A DNA stretch of 35,617 bases, taken from NCBI GenBank assembly GCA_020845455.1, contig JADLFO010000238.1:1-35617 (forward strand), in the 5' to 3' direction. Below, piece after piece: positions 1-8,059 of this stretch; position 1 is the first letter of the stretch, and every line of letters begins with the position of its first letter. The position numbers and the translations under genes are program-made. The notes beneath the pieces were generated by a model. The model had not been told where the DNA came from. It did not search any database and saw only the letters and a program-made list of their open reading frames with translations. This DNA is from Caldilineaceae bacterium (GTDB lineage: Bacteria > Chloroflexota > Anaerolineae > Caldilineales > Caldilineaceae).

Positions 1-219
1 TTGAGGGCAGCGGCTCGTGCTGGGAAACTCGGACGCCGCCCCAGGACGAGGGTCGCTTGCGGCTTGGCCGCGGGCAGCGACGCCGTTTTGCATTCTATCA
101 TCCTTCTCAAGCCGGTGCAACGGTTCATTTTGGGGCAGGGTCAGAAGGAATCTTGCCTTTCTTGGTTAAAAAGCCGGGGTTAAATCACAGTAACTCGGCA
201 AGGTTGCATGGAGTGCGAC
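1..219. other. Upstream non-coding stretch
   Basis: No convincing gene is visible here. The open frames lack a good ribosome binding site and do not resemble any family I recognise. The stretch is less GC-rich towards its right end (about 100-205), as expected for a leader or promoter of the gene starting at 220, but I could not find a -35/-10 pair with proper spacing. The left edge may hold the tail of a leader from outside the window. Confidence 0.4.
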
Positions 220-1164
220 ATGAAATACTTGCGGTATCTTCTGATTCTGATGGGTCTCTGGATTATGCTGGTGAGCAATATGGGGAACTGGCTGGATGCG
301 CCGGCGTTGACCCCCTATGCTTATCTGATTCTGGCGGTGAGTGCGGCGCTTCCCATCCTGTTCCCGCCCGTCAACCGTGGCTCGCCCTTTATATTGTTTT
401 CGGCGGCGATCTTGGTTTTGATCGGGCTGCGGGCGTTGGGCGGCTATGAACTAGATCAGCGCGGCCTGCAGGTGATCGCCGTAGAGATCGTCGCCATCGG
501 CGTGACCATCCTGTTGGCAACCTTGGCCGGAGCGCAGATCAACGCGGTCCAGGGCCTGTTTGATTCGCTGGGCGTGAGTAAGCTGCAGCAGCCTGTCGGC
601 GCCTTTGACGAGGGCCAGCACGCCATCTATCGCGAAGTGCGCTGGGCGCGACGCTATCAACGCCACTTGGCATTGCTGGCGATTTCGATCAACGCCGATT
701 CGCTTGAGCGTATGCTGGGGCGTCAGAACCGCGAGACCCTGGCGCACCGGCTGGCTAAAGAGGCGCAGAGCGAAATCTGGCACACCTATGCGCTAAACCA
801 ACTTGCCAAATTGCTGATCGACGAATTGGGCGACAACGCCATCATTACCCGGCGGCGCGAGCATTTTGTGGTCATCTTGGCCGAGACAGGCGTCGAGCAG
901 GTCATTCCCATTGTCGAGCAGCTCCGCGAACTGTCCGAGGCTGGGTTGGGGCTAAAGCTGGATATCGGCGTCGCCGTCTTCCCCGACGAAGCGGTCACCT
1001 TCGAGGCGCTGCTCCAGCAAGCCGAGTCGTTGATGGCGGGCACGCAGCCCGCGCCTACCCCCAGCCCGCGCGCTATGGCCGGGGAGGATGCGTCTAAACC
1101 GGCTGTGATCGTCTCCAATCGCCAGGAGATCAGAGCCGCCGACGAGGCGATCCCGTCGGTATAG
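220..1164 (+). CDS. Membrane protein with degenerate GGDEF-like domain
   Basis: This 314-residue protein has about four hydrophobic helices in its first 105 residues (roughly 4-22, 33-50, 55-73 and 83-105), then a cytoplasmic domain from about residue 125. That domain reads like a diguanylate cyclase fold: an amphipathic 'YREVRWARRYQRHLALLAISI' start and an 'IGVAVFPDEAVTFEALLQQA' end, which matches the usual GGDEF C-terminal pattern. The signature motif is lost: where GGDEF should stand the protein reads RREHF (about residues 212-220). It is therefore probably not a cyclase and may act as a c-di-GMP sensor or structural regulator (inference). I chose the ATG at 220 because GGAG lies 6 bases upstream; an in-frame ATG at 208 has no such site. 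As the first gene before the Wzz-like gene, it may tie polysaccharide export to signalling. About 130 non-coding bases follow it. Confidence 0.75.
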   Translation: MKYLRYLLILMGLWIMLVSNMGNWLDAPALTPYAYLILAVSAALPILFPPVNRGSPFILFSAAILVLIGLRALGGYELDQRGLQVIAVEIVAIGVTILLATLAGAQINAVQGLFDSLGVSKLQQPVGAFDEGQHAIYREVRWARRYQRHLALLAISINADSLERMLGRQNRETLAHRLAKEAQSEIWHTYALNQLAKLLIDELGDNAIITRRREHFVVILAETGVEQVIPIVEQLRELSEAGLGLKLDIGVAVFPDEAVTFEALLQQAESLMAGTQPAPTPSPRAMAGEDASKPAVIVSNRQEIRAADEAIPSV

Positions 1165-1298
1165 CTGCGCCGGTGTCGCTGTTCCGGTATCGATAGGCTG
1201 TGGCTCACAGCCGGCTGGGCAGCCTGATCAACTGAGCGTAGCGGTATCTGTAAGGCGCGTGTGCAGGTCTAGGGTGTGCAACTGCGAAGGAGCCGGAC

Positions 1299-2987
1299 TT
1301 GATTCAACATTATTTACGCATCGTCCGCCGTTGGATTTGGCTGTTGGTACTGGCCACGCTGGTTACTGGGGCTGTCGGCTATGTGATTGCCAAACAGCAG
1401 TCGCATAGCTATACCGCGTCGACGCGTGTCATCATCGGCCCTGGCCTTGAAAGCCCCGACCCCAACTTGGAGGAGTTGCGCACTGCGGGCATGTTGATGC
1501 AGACCTACGCTGAGTTGATCACGACGCGGCCCATTTTGGAGAGCGTGATCGGCAGCCTGGGTCTGCGGACGACCGCCGACCGGCTCGCCAAGAGCATCAG
1601 CCTGCACAGCGATGATACGACGCGCATCCTCACCATCCGCGTGGAATGGGACGACCCCAACCAAGCGGTCAACATTGTCAACGCCATCGCCAATGTGTTG
1701 ATCAACATCGGGCCGGTTGGGTCCGAGGAATCGGAAGCGCGCATCAAAGACCAAACCCGCACCCAGATTACCTATCTGGAGCAGGAGATCGCCGGTCTGG
1801 AGGCTACGCTGGCCCAGCTGGAACAGGACTTCGAGGCCGCCACCAACCGCGAGGAAAAGCGGCTCTACGGCGACCAGATCGCCTTGCGCCGCGCCCAACT
1901 GGCCGATGCTAGCCGCAGTGTGATCTCGCTCGAACAGTCGTTGATGCAAAGCCAGACCAACCGCGTCAAGATCATCGAACCCGCCGTGGCCGCTGTGTTG
2001 GTGGACCCGGAACTGGAGCTGACGGTCGCGATGGCGGCGTTGGCCGGTCTCATCCTGGCGTTAGTCGTCGTCTTCATGCTCGAATTCCTGGGCGATGTGA
2101 TCCGTGGCGAGGAGGATCTGATCGGCCTCACCCACATGCCGCTGCTGGGGGTGATCGCCAAGCACAAGCCTTTGCACGGCGTGGGGCGCGACCATTTTGT
2201 CGCCTACAGCATGCCCGAATCGCGCACCGCCGAGAACTATCGACTGCTGGCAAGCCGGCTGATCTTGAGCCGCTACCGCGCCACGCCGGCGGCGCGATCC
2301 GTGCCTGCTGCCGGCCAAGACCCCCAGAGCCGGGCGGGCGCGCTCGCCCCGGCGGAGCGTCCCTTCCGTTCCTTGTTGATCAGCGGGACACATATCAACG
2401 GCGCGGGCAGCAGCGGAATTGCAGCCAACCTGGCGGTGGTCTTGGCCCAGACCGGACATCGCGTAATCCTGGTGGATGCTAACCTGCATCAACCGGATAT
2501 GAGCGGGCTGTTTGGCGTCAGCAACCGGGTCAGCTTGTCGAACCTGTTGGCGGGCCAACCGGTGGAAGGCCAACTGACCCCTCTGTCCTGGCTGCCTACC
2601 CTCTCGATCCTTTCCAGCGGCCCCATCCCGACCAAGAGCTTTGACCTCTTGGCATCGGCGCGCATGACTGAACTGATCCGCGAACTGGAAGAGCAGGCCG
2701 ACCTGGTGCTGATCGCGGCCTCGCCGCTGCTGCTCTATGCCGACAGCCTGATCTTGGCCTCGCGCGTCGACGGCGTGGTGGTGGTGGCGGAGCAAGGCGC
2801 CACACGCCGCGCCACCCTAGTCGAGATCGTCGAGAGCCTGCGCGCCTATGGCGCGTCGATCCTAGGGGTCGTCCTGGATCAAAATCACACCTCACGCGCA
2901 GCCCGGCCTGCGCTGCCCGCCGCGGCTGCCGCCAGCGCAGGCAACGGGGCGATCCAGGTACAGCCGGTCGGGCGTGTCGTGAAATAG
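1299..2987 (+). CDS. Wzz-type polysaccharide co-polymerase fused to a decayed BY-kinase domain
   Basis: This 562-residue protein has the layout of a bacterial tyrosine autokinase. There is an N-terminal membrane helix (about 12-31), a periplasmic Wzz domain with coiled coil (about 150-215), a second helix (about 240-262) and a cytoplasmic MinD/ParA-like P-loop domain (about 350-540). Such proteins control chain length in Wzx/Wzy-type export. The P-loop is broken: the usual GEGKST reads GAGSSG near residue 367, so the catalytic lysine is missing. Walker A' survives as VILVDANLHQP, but the Walker B aspartate is lost (DLVLIAAS, about 467-474). The C-terminal tail is Ala-rich and has no tyrosine cluster. 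It probably still works as a co-polymerase but not as a kinase (inference). The TTG start is supported by GAAGGAG 6 bases upstream. Confidence 0.85.
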   Translation: MIQHYLRIVRRWIWLLVLATLVTGAVGYVIAKQQSHSYTASTRVIIGPGLESPDPNLEELRTAGMLMQTYAELITTRPILESVIGSLGLRTTADRLAKSISLHSDDTTRILTIRVEWDDPNQAVNIVNAIANVLINIGPVGSEESEARIKDQTRTQITYLEQEIAGLEATLAQLEQDFEAATNREEKRLYGDQIALRRAQLADASRSVISLEQSLMQSQTNRVKIIEPAVAAVLVDPELELTVAMAALAGLILALVVVFMLEFLGDVIRGEEDLIGLTHMPLLGVIAKHKPLHGVGRDHFVAYSMPESRTAENYRLLASRLILSRYRATPAARSVPAAGQDPQSRAGALAPAERPFRSLLISGTHINGAGSSGIAANLAVVLAQTGHRVILVDANLHQPDMSGLFGVSNRVSLSNLLAGQPVEGQLTPLSWLPTLSILSSGPIPTKSFDLLASARMTELIRELEEQADLVLIAASPLLLYADSLILASRVDGVVVVAEQGATRRATLVEIVESLRAYGASILGVVLDQNHTSRAARPALPAAAAASAGNGAIQVQPVGRVVK

Positions 2988-3009
2988 GCCCATGGTTAGC
3001 ATCGTCGCG

Positions 3010-3054
3010 GCCGGCATCACTGAAGCCGGCATCACTGAAGCCGGCACTACTGAG
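3010..3054 (+). repeat. Three tandem 15-bp units before the kinase-like gene
   Basis: The unit GCCGGCATCACTGAA occurs twice exactly (3010-3024, 3025-3039) and a third time with changes (3040-3054, GCCGGCACTACTGAG). It lies between the stop of the Wzz-like gene and the preferred start at 3094. The array is in frame with the downstream gene, so it would encode an AGITE repeat if translation began at the ATG at 2992. Confidence 0.9.
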
Positions 3055-3093
3055 ATCGGCGCCGGCCAACGGCACATCAATGCAGGGGTACGG

Positions 3094-4380
3094 ATGAACA
3101 CGCGTTTTCTGGAGCTGTTCGCCTGTTTTGAACGTGAACAGATCGCCTACTGTCTGATGCGCGATGCGCAGCACCCGGACGCAAACGGGGCCGAACTGGA
3201 CATCCTTGTTCAGGCCGCGCATCTGCCGCGCGCTGCCGCGCTGCTGGCCCGGCTTGGCTTTCTGCCCTTGCCCAGCCTGGGCTATGCCCCACACCGCTTT
3301 TTTGTGACCTATGACCGGCAGAGCGGCAGTTGGTTCAAGGTGGACCTGGTCACCCAGGTGGCGTATGGCTCGCCGGCGCCGGTCTTTTATACGACGCTGG
3401 CGGAGGCCTGTCTGCTGCGGCGGCGGCGCGACGGCGCGGCCTATGTCCCGGCTCCGGAAGCCGAACTGATCGCGCTGCTGCTGCACTGCGTGTTGGATAA
3501 GGGGCGTTTTGCGCCTGCCCATATTGAACGGCTCCAGACGCTGCGCCGGGCGGTGACAGATGAGGCCTGGACGACCCAACTGCTCCGGCGCTATTGGCCG
3601 GCGCCGGCAGACTGGCCCTGGCTCGCCGCGCAGATCGACGCCGAAGCCTGGGAGGATCTGCGGGCCGCGGGACGGGCCATCCTGCGCCATCGCCCTGCGC
3701 CGCAGAAGCTGACCGCGGCGCTGCGTGGGGTCTATGGCCGCGGCGTGCGCAAGCTCAACCGGACGCTCACGGCGCGCAGCCCGCGCTCGCTGCGCGTGGC
3801 GCTGCTCGCCCCCGACGGCGCAGGCAAATCGACCCTGGTGAGCGGCATCCGCGCCGCGTACCCTTTTCCGGTGCGCACGCTCTATATGGGGCTGTATCAG
3901 AAGCGCACAGGCCGGCGTGCCGTGGCGGCGCTGCCCGGCGTGGGGCTGGCCCTACGGCTGGGCACGCTGTGGGGGCGCTCTCTGCAGGCCGCCTATCACC
4001 AGGCGCGGCGGCGGCTGGTGATCTTTGACCGCTACACCTATGACGCGCTGCTCGCACCGCCGCGGCGGCTGGGGCGCATACAGGCCGCGCGACGCCGGCT
4101 CATCGCCCATGCCTGCCCTGCGCCCGACCTGGTGATCGTCTTGGACGCACCGGGTGATGTGCTTTTTGCGCGCAAGGGCGAACACAGCGCCGAGGCGCTG
4201 GAACGCCAGCGCCAGCAATATCTGGCCCTGCGCGACTCGATCGCGCAACTGGTTGTAGTCGACGCAACCCAGGATGAAGAACAACTTCGCCGCACTGCGC
4301 TTGCCTTGATCTGGGATGCCCAGGTTAAGCGTCACATTGGCCCTGGCGAAACCCGTATCGAAGAGGTAGTGACCGCATGA
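3094..4380 (+). CDS. Nucleotidyltransferase-like domain fused to thymidylate-kinase-like P-loop kinase
   Basis: The first ~130 residues of this 428-residue protein resemble uncharacterised nucleotidyltransferase-fold proteins, with a 'GAELDILVQ' strand standing where GxDxDxLV is usual. The C-terminal ~200 residues are a dTMP-kinase-like P-loop domain: Walker A 'APDGAGKST' (about 240-248), an FDRY motif (about 311-314), and a 'VLDAPGDVLFARK' strand followed by the basic lid 'ERQRQQYLAL'. True thymidylate kinases are near 210 residues and lack the N-terminal part. In a glycan locus this is more likely a kinase for a sugar or lipid-linked intermediate (inference). I prefer the ATG at 3094, with AGGGG 5 bases upstream, over the ATG at 2992, which has no site and would add a repetitive leader. 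The C-terminal domain is a paralogue of the gene at 20163. Confidence 0.75.
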   Translation: MNTRFLELFACFEREQIAYCLMRDAQHPDANGAELDILVQAAHLPRAAALLARLGFLPLPSLGYAPHRFFVTYDRQSGSWFKVDLVTQVAYGSPAPVFYTTLAEACLLRRRRDGAAYVPAPEAELIALLLHCVLDKGRFAPAHIERLQTLRRAVTDEAWTTQLLRRYWPAPADWPWLAAQIDAEAWEDLRAAGRAILRHRPAPQKLTAALRGVYGRGVRKLNRTLTARSPRSLRVALLAPDGAGKSTLVSGIRAAYPFPVRTLYMGLYQKRTGRRAVAALPGVGLALRLGTLWGRSLQAAYHQARRRLVIFDRYTYDALLAPPRRLGRIQAARRRLIAHACPAPDLVIVLDAPGDVLFARKGEHSAEALERQRQQYLALRDSIAQLVVVDATQDEEQLRRTALALIWDAQVKRHIGPGETRIEEVVTA

Positions 4381-6563
4381 CCCAAACCGCCGTTCGCCGT
4401 TCTTTTGTGTCTTTCCGACCGGCCCGGGGGCCGCGCCCGGCTGCCGCCAAGCTGTTGGGGCTGTGCCTTGGAGCGCTGTGCCTGGGCATCGGGGTGGGGA
4501 TGCTGCTGCTTGCACCCGGTCAGGCGCAGGCGCGCCCGCTGCCCAGAGCGGCGGCCCAGACCGCACCCGTCGCCGAAGTGACGCCGGAGCCGATCGCGCC
4601 GGTCTTGGCGCCGTTGCAGCTCGACCTCGGCGCCGTGATCTCCGGCACGACCGTTATCTATACGATCTACGCGACCAATATCGCCGACCACCCGCTGTGG
4701 GATGTGACGCTTCAGCTTCCGCTGCCGGAAGGGGCCATGCTGCTGTCGGCGCAGGCCTCGTCGCGCTTTGTCGTCGACTTTGACGAAGAGGTCGTCTCGT
4801 TCTATGTGCCGGACCTCGCTCCCAAAGTCAAGAGCGGCCCGCAGCGCGTTCAGATCGTCGTCCCCGGCGGGGAGGACAGCTTTGCCACCACCCATGTGGA
4901 GGCGTCGTGGAAATATCTGGACTCGATCATGCGCCAGAGCAGCGCGTTTTTGGCGAGCGCCGAGACCAGCGCGGCCAGCATGGTCCCAGGCATGTCGCGC
5001 CAGGTGGTCGCCGATATGATGGGCGAGGTCCCGTTGGGCCATGTGGATCTGACCGGCGTCATGATTCAACAGGAAGGTTCGCTCTATCGCCTGGACTTGC
5101 AGTTGGCCGGGCCGTTGGGTCCGCCCGGCGAGACCGCAGAGTATGCGGTCTATATTGATAGCGACTGCAATGCAGCCACGGGGCGCAGCCGCGAGGCGCT
5201 GGGCGCAGAGCACCGTCTAGAGTATCGCCACGACCGGGGACGCGCCGACCTCAGCACCTGGACGGTGGCCCCTGACAACCGCGGCCAATGGCTGCTCGCC
5301 GGCTCGATCGGCGTCAACAGCCCGGCGGGGAGCCAGACCATCTCGCTGTGGATCCCGTCGGTGCTGCTCGACAACAGCAGCCAGTTCTGCTGGCTGGCCG
5401 AAAGCGAACAGCGCACCCCTGACGACGTGCCCAAATTGCCCAAAGATCGGCTGCCGAACGGCTTGGTCGACCCAAGCTTTACCCGCTTCGGCAACTGGGA
5501 AGAGGTGCGCGCCGCCCAGAGCAACCCGTTTGTCGTCTCGGCCCCGCCGCAAGACCCGACCGTGGGCGCGGCGACCTTGGCCCAACAGACGTTGCAGGCG
5601 GCTATCCCCGCGGCGCAGACGCCGATCACCGGCAAGCTGGCGATCCCGTTCAGCAACGCGCAGGGCGGATACGACATCTATCTGTTTTCCATGCCCGATG
5701 GTCTGCTGCTCCAGCAGATCCCGAACGCGCAACAGCCGGCGGTGCGCTCCGACGGCGCGCACCTGCTGGCGGTGCGAGCGTCCGGCGCAGCGGACGCGAC
5801 GAGCCTGTTCGAATATGACCTGGGCGACGAGATCGAACTGCTGAGCCGCGCGAGCGAAGCCGGCGCCTATCCCTCCTACAGCCTGCAGGGGTCGCAGTTG
5901 GTCTATGAGAGCTGGCAGTCGCCGCCCGCCGAGCCGGCCGGCCTGGTCCAGACGGCGGATGAACTGGCAGGGGTCACGCTGGCGCTGTGTGACGCCGGCG
6001 TCTCGGCCCAAGCGGGCGGCTCGACCTGCGCCAACTCCAGCAGCCTGCAGACGCTGCTCTCGCTCGACGCCCTGGCCGCGATCCACGGCACGCACCCGCT
6101 TTGGGCTGCCAACGGCCAAGTGATCTATCGCAGTTGCCCGGCATGGAATGGTCTGGAACGATGCGGCATCTACAGCACCCAGATCGCCACCGGCAGCGCG
6201 GGCAAACCCTCTTTTCCCACCCTGTTGACCTACCAACCTTGGGCCTTTCCGAACGATACGAAGGATGGCTATGTGGCGCTGACCGGCCGCCAGGGTGAAG
6301 ACTGGGAGGTCTATGCCCTGAGTCTGGATGGGAGTTGGCTGGTCAACGTCTCGCGCAACGCGGCGGCGCAAGATGGGCTGGCAGCGATCTCGCCGGACGC
6401 GCACTGGATTGCGTTTGTCTCCAACCGTGACGGCAAATGGGCCGTGTGGGCGGCGTCGCTGCCCGGCGGCAGCGCCCAAAAACTCTTCGACCTGCCGAGC
6501 AGCGGCGCTTGGGCCAGCGACGAGCAGGAGTGGGTACGCCAACGCATTGCCTGGGGGCAATAG
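4377..6563 (+). CDS. Exported protein with DUF11-like and TolB-type beta-propeller domains
   Basis: This is a 728-residue protein. A basic start is followed by a hydrophobic segment (about 25-45) ending in an AQA-like signal cleavage site, so it is probably secreted or anchored outside the membrane. Residues about 80-150 resemble the DUF11 surface repeat ('GTTVIYTIYATNIADHPLWD'). A middle region carries 'YIDSDCNAATG'. The C-terminal ~300 residues (from about 420) hold WD40-like/TolB-like propeller blades, for example 'ISPDAHWIAFVSNRDGKW'. A structural or glycan-binding role at the envelope fits its place in the cluster; no enzyme motif is visible. The start overlaps the previous stop by 4 bases (ATGA), so it is translationally coupled. 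The last coding bases include the first copy of a G-rich 13-bp repeat that recurs downstream. Confidence 0.75.
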   Translation: MTQTAVRRSFVSFRPARGPRPAAAKLLGLCLGALCLGIGVGMLLLAPGQAQARPLPRAAAQTAPVAEVTPEPIAPVLAPLQLDLGAVISGTTVIYTIYATNIADHPLWDVTLQLPLPEGAMLLSAQASSRFVVDFDEEVVSFYVPDLAPKVKSGPQRVQIVVPGGEDSFATTHVEASWKYLDSIMRQSSAFLASAETSAASMVPGMSRQVVADMMGEVPLGHVDLTGVMIQQEGSLYRLDLQLAGPLGPPGETAEYAVYIDSDCNAATGRSREALGAEHRLEYRHDRGRADLSTWTVAPDNRGQWLLAGSIGVNSPAGSQTISLWIPSVLLDNSSQFCWLAESEQRTPDDVPKLPKDRLPNGLVDPSFTRFGNWEEVRAAQSNPFVVSAPPQDPTVGAATLAQQTLQAAIPAAQTPITGKLAIPFSNAQGGYDIYLFSMPDGLLLQQIPNAQQPAVRSDGAHLLAVRASGAADATSLFEYDLGDEIELLSRASEAGAYPSYSLQGSQLVYESWQSPPAEPAGLVQTADELAGVTLALCDAGVSAQAGGSTCANSSSLQTLLSLDALAAIHGTHPLWAANGQVIYRSCPAWNGLERCGIYSTQIATGSAGKPSFPTLLTYQPWAFPNDTKDGYVALTGRQGEDWEVYALSLDGSWLVNVSRNAAAQDGLAAISPDAHWIAFVSNRDGKWAVWAASLPGGSAQKLFDLPSSGAWASDEQEWVRQRIAWGQ

Positions 6564-6689
6564 CCACGGTTGACGGTTGGGCCGCTATCCCGGTTGTGAT
6601 CTCTGGATTGCTTGCTGGATCATCGCCTGGGGGCAAGCGCCTCGCTTCATCGCCTGGGGGCGGTTGCCCCCACTTATCGCCTGGGGGGC
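6546..6689 (+). repeat. Four copies of ATYGCCTGGGGGC across a gene junction
   Basis: Copies lie at 6546-6558 (inside the end of the beta-propeller gene), 6622-6634, 6649-6661 and 6676-6689 (with one extra G). The last three are spaced 27 bases apart. The final copy ends 2 bases before the ATG of the next gene, so its G-run may serve as the ribosome binding site. Confidence 0.9.
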
Positions 6690-6691
6690 CT

Positions 6692-8059
6692 ATGAACACC
6701 ACGCCAGCTACCGCTGCTTCCACCCAAGAATTGCACCGCCGCAAGGCGGTCGCGCGCCCGGCGCGCGCCGGACATCGACCCACATCCGGCAACGGCGCGG
6801 GCCTCGCGCCACGCTCCGACCTGAAGATCGCCTATCTGGTCTCGCGCTTTCCCAAGCTGACCGAAACGTTTGTGCTTTATGAGATGTTGGCGCTGGAACA
6901 ACAGGGGATTGAGGTAGAGCTGTATCCACTGCAACGTGAGCAGACCCAAGTGATCAACGCCGAGGCGCTGCCCTATGTACAGCGCGCCCATTTTCAGCCG
7001 TTTGTGAACCGGCTGATCCTGCTCGCCCATCTGCACTATCTGATTCATGCCCCGCGCGTCTATGGGGCGACGCTGTGGACGATGCTGCGCGCCAACTGGG
7101 GCAGCCTGCGCATGTTTGGCGGCGTCTTGGCCTTCTGGCCCAAGGTGGTCTATTTCGCCCGCCACATGCAGGAAAAGGGGATCACGCATCTGCACGCCCA
7201 CTTTGCCAGCCACCCGGCGGCAGCCGCCTTTGCGGTCCATCGTTTGACCGGCATCCCCTACAGCTTTACGGCGCACGGCTCCGATCTGCATCGCGACCAG
7301 CATATGCTGCTGGAAAAAGTAGCCGAGGCCGCGTTTGTGGTTGCCATTTCAGAGTATAACAAACGTATGATTGTCGAGGTGTGTGGCGGGCGCTATGCAG
7401 ATAAAGTAGACGTGCTGCACTGCGGCGCCGATACCAAGGTGTTTTTGCCGCGGCTGGAGCCGACGCCGTGTGACCGCGGGGAAGGGCCGCTGCAGATCCT
7501 CTGCATCGGCACGCTGCACGAAGTCAAAGGCCAGGTCTATCTGCTCGACGCCTGCGGGCTGTTGAAAGGGCGGGGCGTGGATTTCCGCTGTCATTTTGTG
7601 GGGGATGGCCCCGACCGGGCGGCGCTTGTCAAACACGCGGCGCAGATCGGCGTGGCGGAGCGCGTCGAGTTTCACGGCCATCTCACGCGCCCCGACGTGG
7701 CGAAGCGGCTGCACAGCGCCGATGTGCTTGTGACCCCCAGCGTGCCTTCGCGCGACGGGCGGCGCGAGGGCATCCCAGTCGTGTTGATGGAAGCGATGGG
7801 CTGCGGGCTGCCTGTGGTGGCCAGCGACCTGTCGGGCATCCCCGAACTGGTCGAGGATGGCGTGTCGGGCTATCTGGTCGCCCCTGGCGACGCGCAGGGG
7901 CTGGCCGGCGCCGTGGAACGGCTTTCGGCGGATACGGAACTGCGCCAACGGCTGGGCCGGGCCGGGCGCACCCAGGTCTTCCGCAATTTTAATTTGCGTG
8001 TCAACGCCGCGGCGTTGGTGGAACGCTTCCGCAGAAAGGCGGAACAACCATGCGCTTGA
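6692..8059 (+). CDS. GT4-family glycosyltransferase
   Basis: This 455-residue protein has the GT-B fold signature of family 4 transferases. Visible parts are 'YLVSRFPKLTETFV' at the start of the N-terminal Rossmann domain (about 47-60), 'HAHFASHPA' (about 167), 'FTAHGSDL' (about 191), and the C-terminal donor-site block 'REGIPVVLMEAMGCGLPVVA' (about 360-380) with the E-x7-E pattern. It should transfer a sugar from a nucleotide donor to a lipid-linked or growing glycan at the cytoplasmic membrane face; the sugar cannot be told from sequence. The first ~43 residues are low-complexity Ala/Arg. The open frame extends upstream, but the ATG at 6692 directly after the G-rich repeat is the likely start. 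It overlaps the next gene by 10 bases. Confidence 0.88.
   Translation: MNTTPATAASTQELHRRKAVARPARAGHRPTSGNGAGLAPRSDLKIAYLVSRFPKLTETFVLYEMLALEQQGIEVELYPLQREQTQVINAEALPYVQRAHFQPFVNRLILLAHLHYLIHAPRVYGATLWTMLRANWGSLRMFGGVLAFWPKVVYFARHMQEKGITHLHAHFASHPAAAAFAVHRLTGIPYSFTAHGSDLHRDQHMLLEKVAEAAFVVAISEYNKRMIVEVCGGRYADKVDVLHCGADTKVFLPRLEPTPCDRGEGPLQILCIGTLHEVKGQVYLLDACGLLKGRGVDFRCHFVGDGPDRAALVKHAAQIGVAERVEFHGHLTRPDVAKRLHSADVLVTPSVPSRDGRREGIPVVLMEAMGCGLPVVASDLSGIPELVEDGVSGYLVAPGDAQGLAGAVERLSADTELRQRLGRAGRTQVFRNFNLRVNAAALVERFRRKAEQPCA

Noticed and set aside
1..449. Open frames at the window start
   Set aside because: No binding sites, Arg-rich composition, and the 57-449 frame overlaps the clear membrane protein gene at 220.
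2992..3093. Longer N-terminus for the kinase-like fusion, with AGITE repeats
   Set aside because: The ATG at 2992 has no ribosome binding site, whereas 3094 has AGGGG at good spacing. Kept only as an alternative.
6437..6691. Upstream extension of the GT4 gene
   Set aside because: It overlaps the end of the beta-propeller gene in another frame and translates a G-rich repeat; the family fold begins after residue 45 of the chosen start.
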